A DNA stretch of 64,000 bases from Erythroxylum novogranatense (GCA_029891385.1 JAIWQS010000148.1:1-64000); one strand, 5' to 3'; shown: positions 44,380 to 56,517, numbered from the stretch's first letter. Made by a program: numbers and translations. Notes: generated by a model not told the origin, from the sequence alone.

Positions 44380-44680
44380 TACGACTTCACAAAGTTTTGG
44401 TTAAATGTAACTTCAAAACCGAATCACATAATTGACTAATACTTATCAAGTTATGCTTTAGACCATCAACTAGCGATCGTTGTTAATGCATGCATAGAAT
44501 TCTTACCAATCTTACCAATCCGATTATCTTGCCACCTTGTTGTCTCAAAAGTTACGAACCTCCTTTCTTGTCTTTGAAGATCTAGGAACATAGACCTTTT
44601 CCGTCATGTGTATGAGCATCCTTGTCCAAATACCAATGATGCTTCTGGCTCTTCAAAGAAGGATTTACATGGGAGATATT
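44380..44680 (-). pseudogene. pol: Sirevirus-2 protease and GAG-pre-integrase start
   Basis: Reads HHWYLD (44620-44640), where the catalytic DSGCSRHM has decayed to DKDAHTHD. Then LLRQQGGKIIG, and VDGLKHNLISISQLCD near 44410-44475. The catalytic triplet DSG is lost in this copy, possibly through base-calling errors. Confidence 0.7.
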
Positions 44681-45189
44681 ATCTTGTTTTAGGTACCCAG
44701 ATTCTCTTGGGTCCTTTAGGGTTAGTATGGTGTAATGAATGATAATAAGGCGTAGAATGAAAGCGTTGATGACCTTTTGAAAACCTGATTGATATCTTTT
44801 CTTATCTTTTGAACAATTGATTTCACATAATCTTTGAGACTTATTTTAGCAAACCTAATCCGGTTTATCACTCGGATATACGCATTTTCCTAGCATTTCA
44901 TTCAACTTTTTGTACTATCTGTAAATTTAGCTAGATCAATCGAGAGATTATTGATTCTCGGTTTCAAGCTGTTTAATCTCTTGGATCTATCTATAACTTT
45001 GTTGTTATTCGGTTCCTCGACTTGCTTTCTCGGACTTATATTCTCACTCTACTATCTCATGAGTATGTTTGAGGTTTTCTACATATTTCTTCTTCAACGA
45101 CTTGTCTTGTTTGAATAGAATGAGAATCCTCTAACAATTACGAGTATGCATCTTGTATATTATTATAGCTAGAAATTACCTCTTCATCA

Positions 45190-46320
45190 CTTTCTTCTTC
45201 ACTACGGATATATGTTAGCATGTTACGGCTTACGAGCTTGTATCGATTACGATGAATCTAGATCCTCCACATTGCCATCATGCTTTTCTTGTTATCCCTA
45301 CTCTTTTTGGGTTGTCTTTTCAATATTGGACACTCGGACTTGTAATGTCCCGGCTTATTGCATTCATAACATGTAATAGATGCTTTCTCGACTTTTCCAT
45401 CGTCTTTGTTGTTGTTCCTTTTGAATATTGAATTTCCTTTGGACTTCTTTTCCACATTCTTCTTATCTTTCTTGAAATGAAAGATAGCTCATAAATCTTC
45501 ATCACTTGATTGATTCGATTTCTTTGGAATCATCATCCTTTGATTCTTCAATCTTTAATGCCTTTGATGTATTCCTCTTTGTCTTTTCTTACGGATTTTG
45601 TGATTCTTTTGACCGCTTTTTTATTTATGGACTTCTCTTTCTTGGGCTTATCTTACGCATCAAGCTCTACTTCATGTATCTTGATGATCCAAGCAATTCA
45701 TCAAGCTTTAGTACGCTTAAGTCTTTGGCTTCTTATCGTGCAGTTACTTTGGGTCTCCATCTTTTGGCGGACTCCTCAAAATCTTTCAAACATGGTCTTG
45801 ACTATTATGCGTTCTTCGAGCTTTTAGCCCATTAACAATTGTTTGAAATCTTCGAACATTTGATCGATGGTCTCTTCTTCTTTCATTTTGAACAACTTAT
45901 CTTGATGCACAGAATGCTTATCTTGGACTCCTTGACTTGATTTGTTCCTTCATGTGCAATTGATAATGTATCCCACATTTCTTTGGCGATGTCGCATCCA
46001 TGAACTTTGTCATACTCGCCGCTTTCGATGCTGACTCGAAAAATTTAAGCCTTGGAGTTTAGTTGAAATCTTGCTACGCTTCCATTGTCCATCTTTCTCG
46101 TGGAATTGAATTTTTATCATCATCTTCAGGTGTGTATGGTGCATTCTCGATGATGCCCCAAAGGTCAATGTGAGTAGATTAGATAAACAATCTCATTCGG
46201 TCCTTCCAATAGTGGTAGTTTTCACCATTGAATCTTTGGAGGTCTAGTGGTGAAGCTCCTTGACAATATAAATGTGTGATTCCACCATTTTCTTTAATTC
46301 ACACTTTATTAAAGTGATTC
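45190..46320 (-). pseudogene. gag: Sirevirus-2 gag
   Basis: The C-terminal part contains an intact CCHC knuckle CYECNKPGHYKSEC (about 45330-45371), followed by a basic KRQPKKSRDNKK tail. N-terminal to it, frame-shifted sequence reads FISRKIRRMWKRS, acidic stretches and, near 45960-46250, the capsid start next to the PBS (LWKDRMRLFI-like). The order and the knuckle match Sirevirus gags. It encodes the RNA-binding capsid protein; broken. Confidence 0.75.
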
Positions 46321-46331
46321 TTGAACACCGA

Positions 46332-46345
46332 GGCTCGATACCAAT
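46332..46345 (-). other. Sirevirus-2 primer-binding site
   Basis: The minus strand reads ATTGGTATCGAGCC adjoining the 5' LTR. It is the initiator Met tRNA complement with one A missing (TATCGAGC for TATCAGAGC). Confidence 0.82.
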
Positions 46346-46659
46346 TGAAGTGAATCACACGTTAATATATTGAACAATAATATGATCAAGATACAAGAAG
46401 GGGTTGAATTGTGATAAACTTTTCTTAATCCCTTAAAAAATTACTTGTTCTTTCGAAAACTTATCATAAATCAATTCATAACTAGTTTGAAAAACTTTGT
46501 TAATTTTGAAGAATACGATATAAGTAATATGAGAGTAGAGAGAAAACACGGCGATTTATCTGGTTCACCCCAAACCGTGGGCTACGTCCGATCTCTCGAT
46601 ATCCTACGAAATTTCACTATCTCGAATTGTTTACAAGTATTCTTCATTGAGCCTCTCGG
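46346..46659 (-). repeat. Sirevirus-2 5' LTR, inner piece
   Basis: TGAAGTGAATCACACG onward, matching 22745-23045 and then 38042-38064 (TATTCTTCATTGAGCCTCT). It is cut at 46660 by LTR A copy 3. The remaining 0.74 kb of the LTR is not in the window. Confidence 0.88.
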
Positions 46660-49064
46660 TGTAACATCTAGTTCTTTATGAGCAAGGGCATTTTGGTAAT
46701 TATGGGTTAGGCGATAGATCGCACTTTGCATTCACCGATTGAATATATTCTTGGCCTCTAATTATAGAGGAACAGTCTCTGCATATGCATATTTATTTAT
46801 TCATTGGTACATGCATTCATGATTTCCGGTATATAATTGTGAATTGAGGTATTGAATTATTTGGATAGTGAACTGATGGTGATTAGATTTGATGAATCGT
46901 GTTTAATTGAGGAATTCAGAGTTTTGGGTTCAAGTGACTGATTTAGAATAGTTTATGAGTGACTGGTATTTTATAGTGGCTTATAGGAAATTTCGAGAAA
47001 TTTGGGAGAAAATGTCGGACGAAAATTTTGACCGATTGTGACCGATTATTTGTATAATCTTGAAAGAGTAGTCCGATGATAATGGAAAAATTTAGAGTTA
47101 TCTTGATAAGAAATAAATGTGTTGAGCCATTGAAAATTTGAGGCTGAAATTGGATGATTCGGAGACTTAAGTCTATAAATCTGAGGTTAGTAATTTGGGG
47201 GAAAGGTTAAAGGCATTTTCGAAGTTCTCTTCTCCCTCTCGTGGCGTCCTTTGATTTCCTCCCATCGGTGAGGAATTCTTGATCTTTCTTTATGGTTTCC
47301 CTCTTATTGTGTAAGACTAACATGTTGTTGGTGTTTGATAAAGGGTTTAGAGGCTTGAGAGTGGAGTAATCGTGGATTTTGGAGAAAGTTAGGGTTACGG
47401 TGATTTGTGGATCGATCTGTAATTGGTAAGTTTTAAATGGTATTAATGTTGTTTTAATGGATTCTCTGCATTTATGGCATTTATTAGGGTAGATTTGAGG
47501 TAGTTGAGGGTGTTAATGGAGGTTTTAAGAGGAGGATCGATCGGAGAAGGCGGCGGAGTTAAATCATACTTGCTGACTTTACCTGTGCCCAACGGCGACG
47601 AATATATATTAAATGCGCTTGTGGCGAAACTAGTGTAAGCGCCAGGCGAAGCGTTATATATGAATGATGCCGCGGTGTGTTTCCTCGTCTCATGCGGCGC
47701 CAAAGCGCGTTGTTCGCCATGTGATGGCGGACCATTTTATCTTGTGAGGGCCTCAAGGCATGGCGAAGGGGACTATTCCATTGGATTTAATTTGGTTTAT
47801 TGGGCATAACTTTTGGTATAGACCTCCAATTGAAGTGATTCAGATTAGTTTGTGAACTAGGGAAAGAGGTCTACGATTGAGAATAATTATGAAATTAGAA
47901 TTTAATTATGATGGTACTGATTAAGTAGAGATTAAGGTCAATTATGGTTAATAGTGTGACCAAAATATTGAATTGAGACAATTGGAGTTCTAATTGAGAT
48001 TTTCTTGTATAATTTGACCAATGGATAGGAAATTGTTATATGAAGTATGAATTGAGAAAATTGAACTGAAGCGAGGATTGAACTAAATCGGTGTTGATCG
48101 ATTGAGTGAAGAGTTGAGATTGATCATAGGATATCGAAATGGGGTTTTAGCACGGAAATCATGATCATGCATTGGACATAATTTCATAGAGACATATGCA
48201 TTCTTGTCTTGTTTAATTGGCGATTTTGTAATGGACTATCTTGTCTTGTTATAAAGGCACCGTTGGATCGCGATTCCACGGGCATTCTTTGGGACTTCGA
48301 GGCGATGAGCTCGGAAGTTCTGGTGAGTAACCTAGTTGGTTTCTCAAATTCTTGAGTGTCTAAATGTTCACTTGTAAATTACTTGATAACGTGAAGTACA
48401 TGATTCTTGAATTATATGTGATTGGATTATATTTGTATTATTCTTGAAATGTATATGATTGAGTTGTATGCTCTTCTTGTATAAATGAACAATGTGAATT
48501 ACACCGTATATTGCATGACTCTTGGAAAGAATACGATCGCATTGTATGTGTTTCTTGTATTGGATTGAATTCTTGAATCATCGAATCTTTGTTACCTTTG
48601 GGCTTTATAGCTATACATCGTAAATTCTTGAATCACCGAATCTTGAATTTACGTATATTCTTGAAATACACTAGGGCTTTTATAGCCATATCTTGAGCTC
48701 TTGAATCTGCTCTTGAATACTAAATTTATTGAACAATTGCATTGCGTGCATAAATGCATGATCGGATAAAGGATTGTGACCCAAGTTGCTAATCTCTTTG
48801 AAAAGAGCCTAGAGCTCGAAACTTTGTCTTGTCAAGACTTAGCGAGGGAGAAAATCTCGACAGCGCCCCCACATTTCTTGTTGAGCACTTGGACACAACA
48901 TTTGAATAACCGAAAGAGTCTCATATGCATCATATACATGATTGATTGAGCGCCAAATTGTGTGATGATTCTTGGCTGAGTGATGCCATGATTCTTGTAA
49001 ATTGTGATATGATCTGTGCATTATGCTACTGTAATATTGTTACCGATACTGTATATTGATATAG
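46660..49064 (+). repeat. LTR family A, copy 3 (5' part)
   Basis: Starts TGTAACATC in the Sirevirus-2 LTR. It runs parallel to copy 2: TTCTTGGCCTCTAATTATAG near 46750, TATAAAT near 47174, GGTAAGT at 47425-47431, the 18-nt block at 48323-48340, and a GC-rich centre at 47540-47770. It is cut at 49065, before the palindrome, by a family C-like fragment. Whether it is solo or part of an element cannot be told. Confidence 0.85.
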
Positions 49065-49579
49065 TGTTGGGACCCGTTTCCGGAACCCAACTCATAATGA
49101 ACGAATCACAGCTTAACTAAAGTCGCTTTATATATATATATTTTTTTTCAATTACACAACATTCAGGGTAGTTCAAATTTTCAATTTGAAATTCGGCAAT
49201 TCCTCGATTCATTATATCTTTCATAATCAAAACATATCAATTAATTTATCAAAATCATATTATTCCTTTTCTTTTGCCAAATGACACTTAATACCCTTAA
49301 TTTATCAAAAATTGGGCAGCACCTCCTCTAAAATCTCACTAGCCAAAAGTTTATCCAAAACCAACCATACACAAAACACTTGATATCTCCAATCCATCAC
49401 ACAATTCCTTGGACCTCTGTCAGGAATCCCATCATACACATTCACAAACCTATATCTAAACATTTCCATAATTCTCAATCACATCTCAAGTCATAATCAT
49501 AATTCACATTCATATATACTAACCATAATTTACTTACATAATTCAATCCCATAATCATATATGGATGGAATTTGCAACA
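49065..49579 (-). repeat. Family C-like LTR end fragment
   Basis: Starts TGTTGGGACCCG like the left edge of the solo LTR at 9034. It then shares with 9490-9640 the phrases CAAAATTGGGCAGCACC (CAAAATCGGGCAGCATC) and GGACCTCTGTCAGGAATCC (GGACCCTCCCGTCCGGAATCC). So it is the 3' edge of a related, more diverged LTR on the minus strand. It is cut near 49580 by the TAT-2 LTR; the rest lies beyond the window. Confidence 0.6.
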
Positions 49580-49952
49580 TTGGGTCCAAATCCGGTCTCA
49601 TGGGCCAATCGATCGATCTTACACCTAAGGCTTAACGAGGTCAGCCCATATATTCATGGCCCATTAGCGAAGGTAATATCCCATACAAACACGTAAAACC
49701 TAAACCTAGCTACGAATCATATATAAGGTAATTTTCTCTCATAATCAAGGTAACAAAATCATAACCTAGTTGCTTTTCTCGATCGATTTTATCTCACCTT
49801 CACCAAAAGACTTACTTGGCGTCGGAGGCTACTCGGGACCTGACCCCGACAAGCCTTCCTTGTTTTGGGTGATTTTACGTTGGAACCACTTCGGTGAGTA
49901 TAGGGATCATGGATCGAATGGCAACAATCGATTCAGCGAATCCGCAGAACCA
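49580..49952 (+). repeat. TAT-2 5' LTR
   Basis: About 0.37 kb from TTGGGTCC (the initial TG is not evident) to CAGAACCA, two bases before the PBS. It contains TATATAAGG at 49720-49728, a TTTTCTCTC start-site-like run just after it, and GGCGTCGGAGG in U5, a pattern I associate with TAT elements. The left edge is uncertain by a few bases. No second LTR is in the window. Confidence 0.6.
49720..49728 (+). promoter_or_regulatory. TATA box of TAT-2 LTR
   Basis: TATATAAGG followed by a pyrimidine-rich TTTTCTCTC about 5 bases later, in the middle of the short LTR. Confidence 0.55.
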
Positions 49953-49954
49953 AT

Positions 49955-49969
49955 TGGCGCCACCGTGGG
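49955..49969 (+). other. TAT-2 primer-binding site
   Basis: TGGCGCCACCGTGGG two bases after the LTR end, a PBS of the type used by TAT-lineage elements and different from the Met-tRNA sites of the others here. The exact tRNA was not determined. Confidence 0.65.
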
Positions 49970-50153
49970 TCCGACCGGCACCACGTCTAAACACGCAGAT
50001 AAGTCAGCGGCGACGATGAACCCGATATAGGCTGCTTTGTTGCGGCTCTGGCGATCTGCGTATCGGTTTGCGATTACCAGCGATTACTGCTTTGCACCAC
50101 ACGTCTCCCTGACGGAGTCTTCCAATCTAACGATCAACTACTGACCTCAAGCA

Positions 50154-51164
50154 TTGAGCGAAGAAGAACAGAGCGTGGTAGTGGAGGATAACGTTACGCA
50201 CCATGCAACCCCGAATCACCACCACCGATTAGATCTGAGACCCTCCTCCGTCCATACACGCCGCATACGAGTGAAACAAATAGAAGAAGCGGTGGTGGTG
50301 ATTCGCCAGATCTGCGATCATAAGCACTCGCACAAAGAAGCCGCCGTCCGTCACGACGATCGCCTCGACAAACCAGCTACGAATCGATCATCGCCCTATG
50401 AAGCCCTAGAAAAATCGCGGATGATAGGACTCATGTAACTACGAGCTTCGTCCGGATCGCCTGACGGCTAGCGATCTGACTCTCCTTCCTCCGGACATCT
50501 TGGATAGACCTCCGGCGCCCGGCACAAAGATACCGACCCACGAGAAATATACGAAAAGACCGACCCTTTGGACTACATGCAACACTTCCGATCCATGATG
50601 AGCCTACATTGTGTTCGGACGCTATCAATGTAAGGCTTTCGCACGACCTTCAAGAGGGAGCTCGGCGATGGTTCAACAGCTTACCCGGGTTGTATCACAT
50701 GCTTCGAGGATTTCAGGTCGCTCTTCTGAATCAATTAAGCCACTAATGGCGACCATGAGAAGGCGGCTTTGGAGGTGATCTGACTCACCCGATGAAGGAA
50801 TGAGAGTTTCGGGGAGTTCATCACTTCGGTTTAACAATGAAGCGGTCGAGGTACCGACCTCACTTGCTCATCTATGCTGACCGCCCTTATGAGTATCGAG
50901 GACGAAGAGTTCAAGAAGTCACTAGCCCTCGATCACCCCGATCTATTCGGGAGATCGATGTAAGGCGACAAATACATTCATTCGAGGAGGTGTTAAAGAA
51001 TACAAAACGCCGGCGATGATCGTGGACCGAGTGGTAGGACGGATGAGTCTCACAAAAAGAGAGAGACGGTCGACACGGAGAAAGCCGAAGCCGACATTGG
51101 AATCAACAAGACTTTACTCCGCTTAATAAGCGATCTGTGGAAGTCTTCGACTATCATCAAATTA
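50154..51164 (+). pseudogene. gag: TAT-2 gag, N-terminal and middle part
   Basis: An open stretch 50154-50438 (94 codons, His-rich, with KQIEEAVVVIRQI resembling RQIEEATDLFIRQI of TAT-1) leads into frame-shifted sequence. That sequence reads DPADH-like, QHFRSMMSLHCV (50578-50613) and a GARRWFNSLPG-like stretch (50650-50690), which are conserved gag capsid motifs. It ends at 51164 at the nested solo LTR and resumes at 55776. The His-rich N-terminus may be inflated by frame changes. Confidence 0.7.
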
Positions 51165-54100
51165 TTGGACCCGATCTTTGAGTAAAAATAAGAAGTTTTC
51201 AAAAGTAGATGAGTTGATTGAAATGAAGTTATATAGCAAGAATTAAAAAGAAAAAGTGTGAAAATTTGAAGAATTTAGAAAGTTTGACTTTTTGGAGAGA
51301 GAATGTTTGACTTTGAGAGTTGACTTTTGTTTGAGGCAAAATTTGATAAAATGATCTACATGAAACTTGTAGATTATGTTAAGAACTTTCTGTAGACATA
51401 AAGTTTGCAATTTTTCGATATCGGGAGTGAAAGTTATGATCAGTCAAAGTTGGTTTGGAAGTTTGACTTTCAAGGTAAAAAGTTGACTTTTTGATCTAGG
51501 CCTAATTCAAGAAAATGATCAACGTGAAACTTGTAGCCTCTGTCGAGAGCTTTTCGTGGACATAAAGTTTGCTATTTTTCGATGTCGGGATTGAGAGATA
51601 TGAATTTCGGAAGATATGCTTTGTTTTGAAAATGTTATTAAGTATAGATTTGCATGTGCTATACTTCGAGGCCACTCGTCATATGGATTTAGTCTGAATT
51701 GGAGTAAGTGGTATTACTAAAAGTTGTAGCTTGTATGTCGATCTTTCCGACGCCATAAAGTTTGTAATTTTCCGATATCGGGATTAGGAGTTATGAGCGA
51801 TTAAAAATTGGAAGTCGTTTAGGAAAAACTGTTTTGGACACAATCTTTGATTGAAGTTTTGACTCCTTTAAAGACCTAATTTGATTTTGTGTACTTCAGG
51901 GAAGTTGTAGAGCTTCCTTTGATCTTTCTATAGACACCAAATTTGTCAAATTCGAGTTCGAATTAAGAGATATGAGTTTTGAAAAAATTAGGTTATAAGT
52001 GGGTAATTAAGGCTTTGAAAATTTTGCTTGAACTCCACCCTTTTGCAATCTTTTGTTATAAATCTTTCGTCCGACATCCGATTGATTTGATTCTTGAAGC
52101 GTTGGATTCCTAAGACAATTACGTTCATTTTTATGAAGAATTATGATTTTTAGGAGATTATATGGAAAGAGATTGATTGAACCAAAGTAAGAGATGGGTT
52201 ATAGGTTATAAGTTGGATAATTTTCTGAACATGGTTCAGTACTTTGCGATTTTCGGGAGTTATACAACTCCGATTGAGTTTATTATTTTTGGAGAATAAA
52301 GTTAAGATATGGGGCTACAAATCATGTGAAGGGATCGAAATTTGATTTCATCCCTAAGATTGTCAAATTCTGGACTGAAGTTATGTTAAAGTTCAGTTTC
52401 GGATTTTGTGCAGGTCAGTTAGTAATTCGGTCATAACTTCTTCGTTTTAGATCCGAATTGAGTGCCGTCAGTGGCGTTGGATTCGTATGATCTAGAGGAA
52501 CAATTTTCATGAAGAAAGTTTGTCCAAATTATTTCGTTTAGATGCTGGAAATCAGGACGCAAGTTATCAGTTTTTCAAAATCCTGCACATGGGCAAACTT
52601 GGAAATAGACTTAATTGGAGGGGCAAGATGGTAATTGGTCACCCATTAATGAAACACCAAAGTGAATGTCGTTTTTGTCTCCAGAAATCAGCAAAAGTCA
52701 CGAAATTTTCCAGAAACAAAGAAGAAGAGAGAAGAAAGAAATAAAAGAGAGAAGGGAGAGAAGGGGAAGAGGGAATCGGTGGAGAAGAAGAATGCATCTT
52801 CCCAACGATTTTTGATGGCTTTCAAAGGGATTTTCGAGCTTCATCAAGAGGAAATAAATGGAAGACATGGAAGAAGAAGGAAGCTTATTTTTGGAGCTTG
52901 AAAATAACGAAAATGGTGGAGAAAAAAAAGGTAAGTGAGAGAAAGTACAAGTTTCGAATTTTGATGAATTTTGTTGGTTGGTTTAGCTTGATATTGTTAT
53001 GGATTTGAGTTTTATGAAGTTCATTTTAGAGATTTTGTTTAGATGATGATTAATTTGATTAATTAAGGTTTATGTCAAATTTGGGATTTGAGGTTTTAGT
53101 GAGATTTTTTGGTTAATTGACTTAAGATTGATATGGATTGAGCTTATCATGATTAATTGAAGAGATTAGGCTATAATTATGTTTAATTTTGGATAAATTG
53201 AAAATTTGAGTTTATGTCAAATTTTAAAATTGGGGTTTTAATGAAATTGATGTTGTAGATAGCTTGAATTAGTGATGAATTTGAGATATCCTAAGTTAAT
53301 TTTGATGTTTATGCTTTAGGTGAAGTTTAATTTGAAAAATTGTAAATTTGGAGTTTAAGCCAAATTAGAAATTTGGGGTTTTTGTGAATTTTGGGGTTTT
53401 GTGAATTAATGGTGTAGAAACATAATTAAGAGTAGGAATTGATGAAATATGGAATCAATTTTGAAGAAATTATGTTTTATGAGATTGAATTTGAGTGTAT
53501 TGGTTTAGGCCAATTTTGAAAATTGGAGATTTTCAAAATTGGAGATTGGAATAACTTGAATTTATATGGAATTGGTGTTTTCTAAGTTTAATTTGAGTAA
53601 TTAAGTGATTTATGGTATTGAATTTGGATAAGTTGGTTTAGGCCAAATTGGTGAATTAGGGTTTTGTAAATTGGTGAGTTAAATAGCTTGGAATTATGGT
53701 AAATTGGTGAATTCCTAAGTTAATTTTGAAAATTATGTTATTTATGATGTGAATTTGGATGATTATGGTTTAGGTTTTGTTAAATTGGAGAGAGAGAAGC
53801 AAAAGTCAAATTGAAGCATTGGACAAGATCTAGCATGGATATGAGGTGGGTGGTATATTTATTTATTGAATTATAAGCTAAATGTGAATTTTGAAAATTA
53901 AAGAAAGCAAAATTTGATTTTGATAAATTATTATTGATAAAATGTTTGAAAAATGATGTAAATGTTTGAAATTATGATTTCAAAGGAGTAAAATGAGTTT
54001 TAGAAAATGCAAAACTTGTGAATTTCATGGCTTTCAAATTATGTGATTTATGATTTGGATGATTTAAAGAATTGGTGCATATATTGTGATGAGTATGTGA

Positions 54101-55775
54101 TTTAAGTAATGATATGAATTGCATTAGATTTGTTATGTGAATTCATGTGGATGCGTGCTTGTGTCATTTATGACCTGATATGATGATAAGATTTGAAAAA
54201 TGTGAAAATCAAGATTTTCAAAAAGTGCCTTGAGCAATCAATCATTTTAGTTATGTGTTAAGTGGGTTTGGTCAGTCCGTTTGTGAGTCAGTATTGTCTC
54301 TACTGTTTAAGCCTTAGCCTGCTGCTCGCTAGTGGCATAGGAGTTCGATTCAGACTCCCCTCTGTTCACATTGCCGCATATAACATTATCTTGAAATGTG
54401 CGAGACGTCTGTTTGGGCAATGAACCAAACCAATTACGATGTGATATGTGTTTTGATTTGTTTATAAAGTGATGCATTCATATTTAAAGTCATGCATGAT
54501 TTGAAAAAGATTTGAGATTTTGAGAAATAAGACAGATAAATTTATAATCATGAAATTTCGGAAGGTTTATGAAAGTTTTGAAAAGTTTGAAAATAAGATT
54601 TGGATAAATGCTTAAATGGGAAATTTTGGAAAAGTTTAAAAGAAAATAATTTTAAGCTTATTGTTCGGTTTATAAATATATTATCCACGAGCTTCCGAGC
54701 TCACCCCCTTTCATCCCCAATCTCCAGGTTTTACGCGGAGATCGGATGGAAGACAGTATGATCATAGTCCGACTTATGCGTGTTAAGTAGTATGTTTAAA
54801 GTTTAATGTTTGTATCGAGATCTTTATGGATAGTTAGAAAGCTAGTAAAGTGTATTTTAGTTCGATTGTATATGAATGGTTTTGCTTGTGGCCAGTAAAT
54901 GTATAAGATTGTATTATGTTCGGAATGAGTTATAAGTATGATTATACTTTATGTATGAGATTGGATTTTGAATGTGGTTGGGATTGATTGAAATTTCTGA
55001 GTTGAGATAGTTATGGATTAGATTTATGAAGTGTTTAGAATTAAGATTGTGTTTCTGCTGGTGTTTGGATGCCGGACGGGAGGTCCGATGTTGCCTGTGT
55101 TATTGGATGGATTACAATATTAGAAGTCGTTTGCTTTGTTTTAAATTTTGAAATTTGTCAAAATACAACAGTTATCGCCGAAATTTGGTAAAATTTCGAT
55201 AAAATGGGTTTAAAGAAATGAGTTTGAGGATTTATAGGAAGGAATAAGAATGATGATTTGTATATGTAATGGAGTAAAGTGATTAAGAATGAAAAAGACA
55301 AGGAATAAAGAAAAAAATTATACCGGATTTGAAATGTCGTAAGGATTCCAAGCGATTATGTTCATCCGATCGTTTTCTCTGGTTTTGGTTCTCGGATGTC
55401 GGATCCGCTTTGCTAAGTGTTTGTCTCCGCTTCGCTTTGTATTTTCGATTCGATCCGCTTCGCTATCTTCGGTTTGATCTGATTGGTCCGATTCAAACTT
55501 TCCGAGTATTTGTTTCGCTCAATGATTCGATTTGTATTCCGATTAGCGATTTCTCGCTTTTCGATTTCGGATGTCGGATCTGTTCTACTTGATTTCGTCT
55601 CGCCCTCGATTTTGTTATTAAGTAATTTGTTATCCGATTTGGTAGGTTTATTAGATTGGCGACCGCTTTTGTTTCGATTTGAAATTTCGATCCGAAATTT
55701 CCGTTTCCCTTCCTTTCCGTTTGCTTCGTTTTCTGTTTTACGTATGTAGTTGGGTTCCGATAACGGGATCCAACA
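51165..55775 (+). repeat. Solo LTR of family C, 4.6 kb, nested in TAT-2 gag
   Basis: Starts TTGGACCC (TG lost or misread) and ends GGGATCCAACA. It is the reverse complement of 9034-13941 over its whole length. In this orientation it has the order of Tekay LTRs: a TTGGACCC start, a purine-rich tract at 52700-52800, GGTAAGT at 52930-52936, GGTGGGTGGTATATTTATTT at 53845-53864 and an AGCTCACCCCC block at 54695. No coding domain is present. TAT-2 gag reads on across it. No clean target duplication was found. Confidence 0.82.
51357..51985 (+). repeat. Four degenerate copies of a ~90-nt module in LTR C
   Basis: At 51357, 51508, 51716 and 51896 the same sentence recurs: a GTTGTAG/CTTGTAG start, then a GAGCTTT or GATCTTT stretch, then CATAAAGTTTG, then a TTTTTCGATATCGGGA-like block and an ATTATG/GTTATG end. 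Spacing is 150-210 bases. The solo LTR at 9034 has the same series in reverse (13205-13610). A related copy is in LTR B at 59160-59240. Confidence 0.7.
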
Positions 55776-55985
55776 ATAGCAAACGGGGAAACTATCCGAG
55801 AGCCTGAAAAAATGAAAACCCCCTACAAGGACAGAAACACTAGTGTGTATTGCCGTTTCCATAAAGAGGTCGACCATGACACTGAAGATTGTTGGCAATT
55901 GAAGAAAGAGATTGAATTCCTCATACAAAAGGGAAGATTAGGCCGATTTGTGAAGCAGGGGCAAAATGCCAACCGGGACCATTAG
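55776..55985 (+). pseudogene. gag: TAT-2 gag, C-terminal part
   Basis: After the solo LTR the frame reads NGETIREPEKMKTPYKDR, then VYCRFHKEVDHDTEDCWQL and KKEIEFLIQKGRLGRFVKQG. This is the conserved C-terminal gag motif of TAT elements (Cys-His-Cys type: CRFH, H, C). It directly precedes the protease ORF and is one of the least damaged stretches of the element. Confidence 0.82.
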
Positions 55986-56517
55986 CGTAGAACAAGTCGG
56001 CCAAACAATAGACGACCGCCTTGGAGGCGAAATGACGGGAATGACGGGGGGGAGGCAGAACACTAATACCGATAATCAACGAGAAGAAAGGGGTCAATCA
56101 AGGGAAAGAAATGATGGTAACACCGGGCAACAAGACGAACGACCGGCTGGGGTCATCAATATGATATTCGGTGGAAATGCAGCCGAGGGCTCCACCAGTA
56201 AGGGGAGAAAAAGGTATGCCAAACAGGTAGACCGAGACCCATCCACCAAAAAGCCGAGGGAGAGTGACGAAATGATATCATTCGATGAGTCTGACCTCAA
56301 AGGAATAAGTTGTCCTCATGACGATGCCCTCGTGGTAAACCTGAATATGGACGGATACGAGGTGAAGCGGGTAATGATTGACACGGAGAGCTCGGTCGAC
56401 TTGCTGTACTATGAAGCCTTCAAGCAAATGAAGGTACCCGAAGAGCGCCTATTACCTGCTGGCGCCCCATCGAGGAGTGACCAAGGCGTCCACCTACCCG
56501 ATCGCTCGCAAATTTGA
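55966..56517 (+). CDS. pol: TAT-2 linker and aspartic protease (open frame)
   Basis: 183 codons, the second-longest useful ORF of the window. The first half is a low-complexity basic/acidic linker (RQNTNTDNQREERGQSRERN), then VINMIFGG. The protease follows with MISFDESDLKGISCPHDDAL, VNLNMDGYEVKRVMI, DTESSVDLLYYEAF and EERLLP. The catalytic triplet reads D-T-E where D-T-G is usual. The frame shifts at 56470 (GAPSRSDQG), but the rest of the domain can be read to 56796 (VVSTYYQVIKFPTPHGVG, CYLAETKTLDGA). The protease processes gag-pol. The Met start is internal. Confidence 0.8.
   Translation: MPTGTISVEQVGQTIDDRLGGEMTGMTGGRQNTNTDNQREERGQSRERNDGNTGQQDERPAGVINMIFGGNAAEGSTSKGRKRYAKQVDRDPSTKKPRESDEMISFDESDLKGISCPHDDALVVNLNMDGYEVKRVMIDTESSVDLLYYEAFKQMKVPEERLLPAGAPSRSDQGVHLPDRSQI

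Larger units (their letters stand above)
22745..46659 (-). mobile_element. Sirevirus-2 (Ty1/copia), with nested chromovirus in its 3' LTR
   Basis: A minus-strand copia element. 5' LTR at 46346 onward (cut at 46660), PBS 46332-46345, gag, protease, integrase, RT, RNase H, about 2.9 kb of extra coding remnant, PPT 38792-38804, 3' LTR 22745-23045 plus 38038-38791. The domain order protease-integrase-RT identifies Ty1/copia. The zinc-knuckle gag, the long internal region and the extra sequence 3' of pol point to the Sirevirus genus. It sits in TAT-1; the right-hand target duplication is outside the window. Confidence 0.85.

Noticed and set aside
49065..49952. A single 0.89 kb TAT LTR starting at 49065
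   Set aside because: The first 0.5 kb matches the edge of the family C LTR at 9034-9640, and a new start (TTGGGTCC) with its own TATA box begins near 49580, so two units fit better.
55413..55928. 171-codon minus-strand ORF rich in Asn, Arg and Lys
   Set aside because: It spans the right edge of the family C solo LTR and the antisense of TAT-2 gag, where the sense strand encodes a conserved gag motif.
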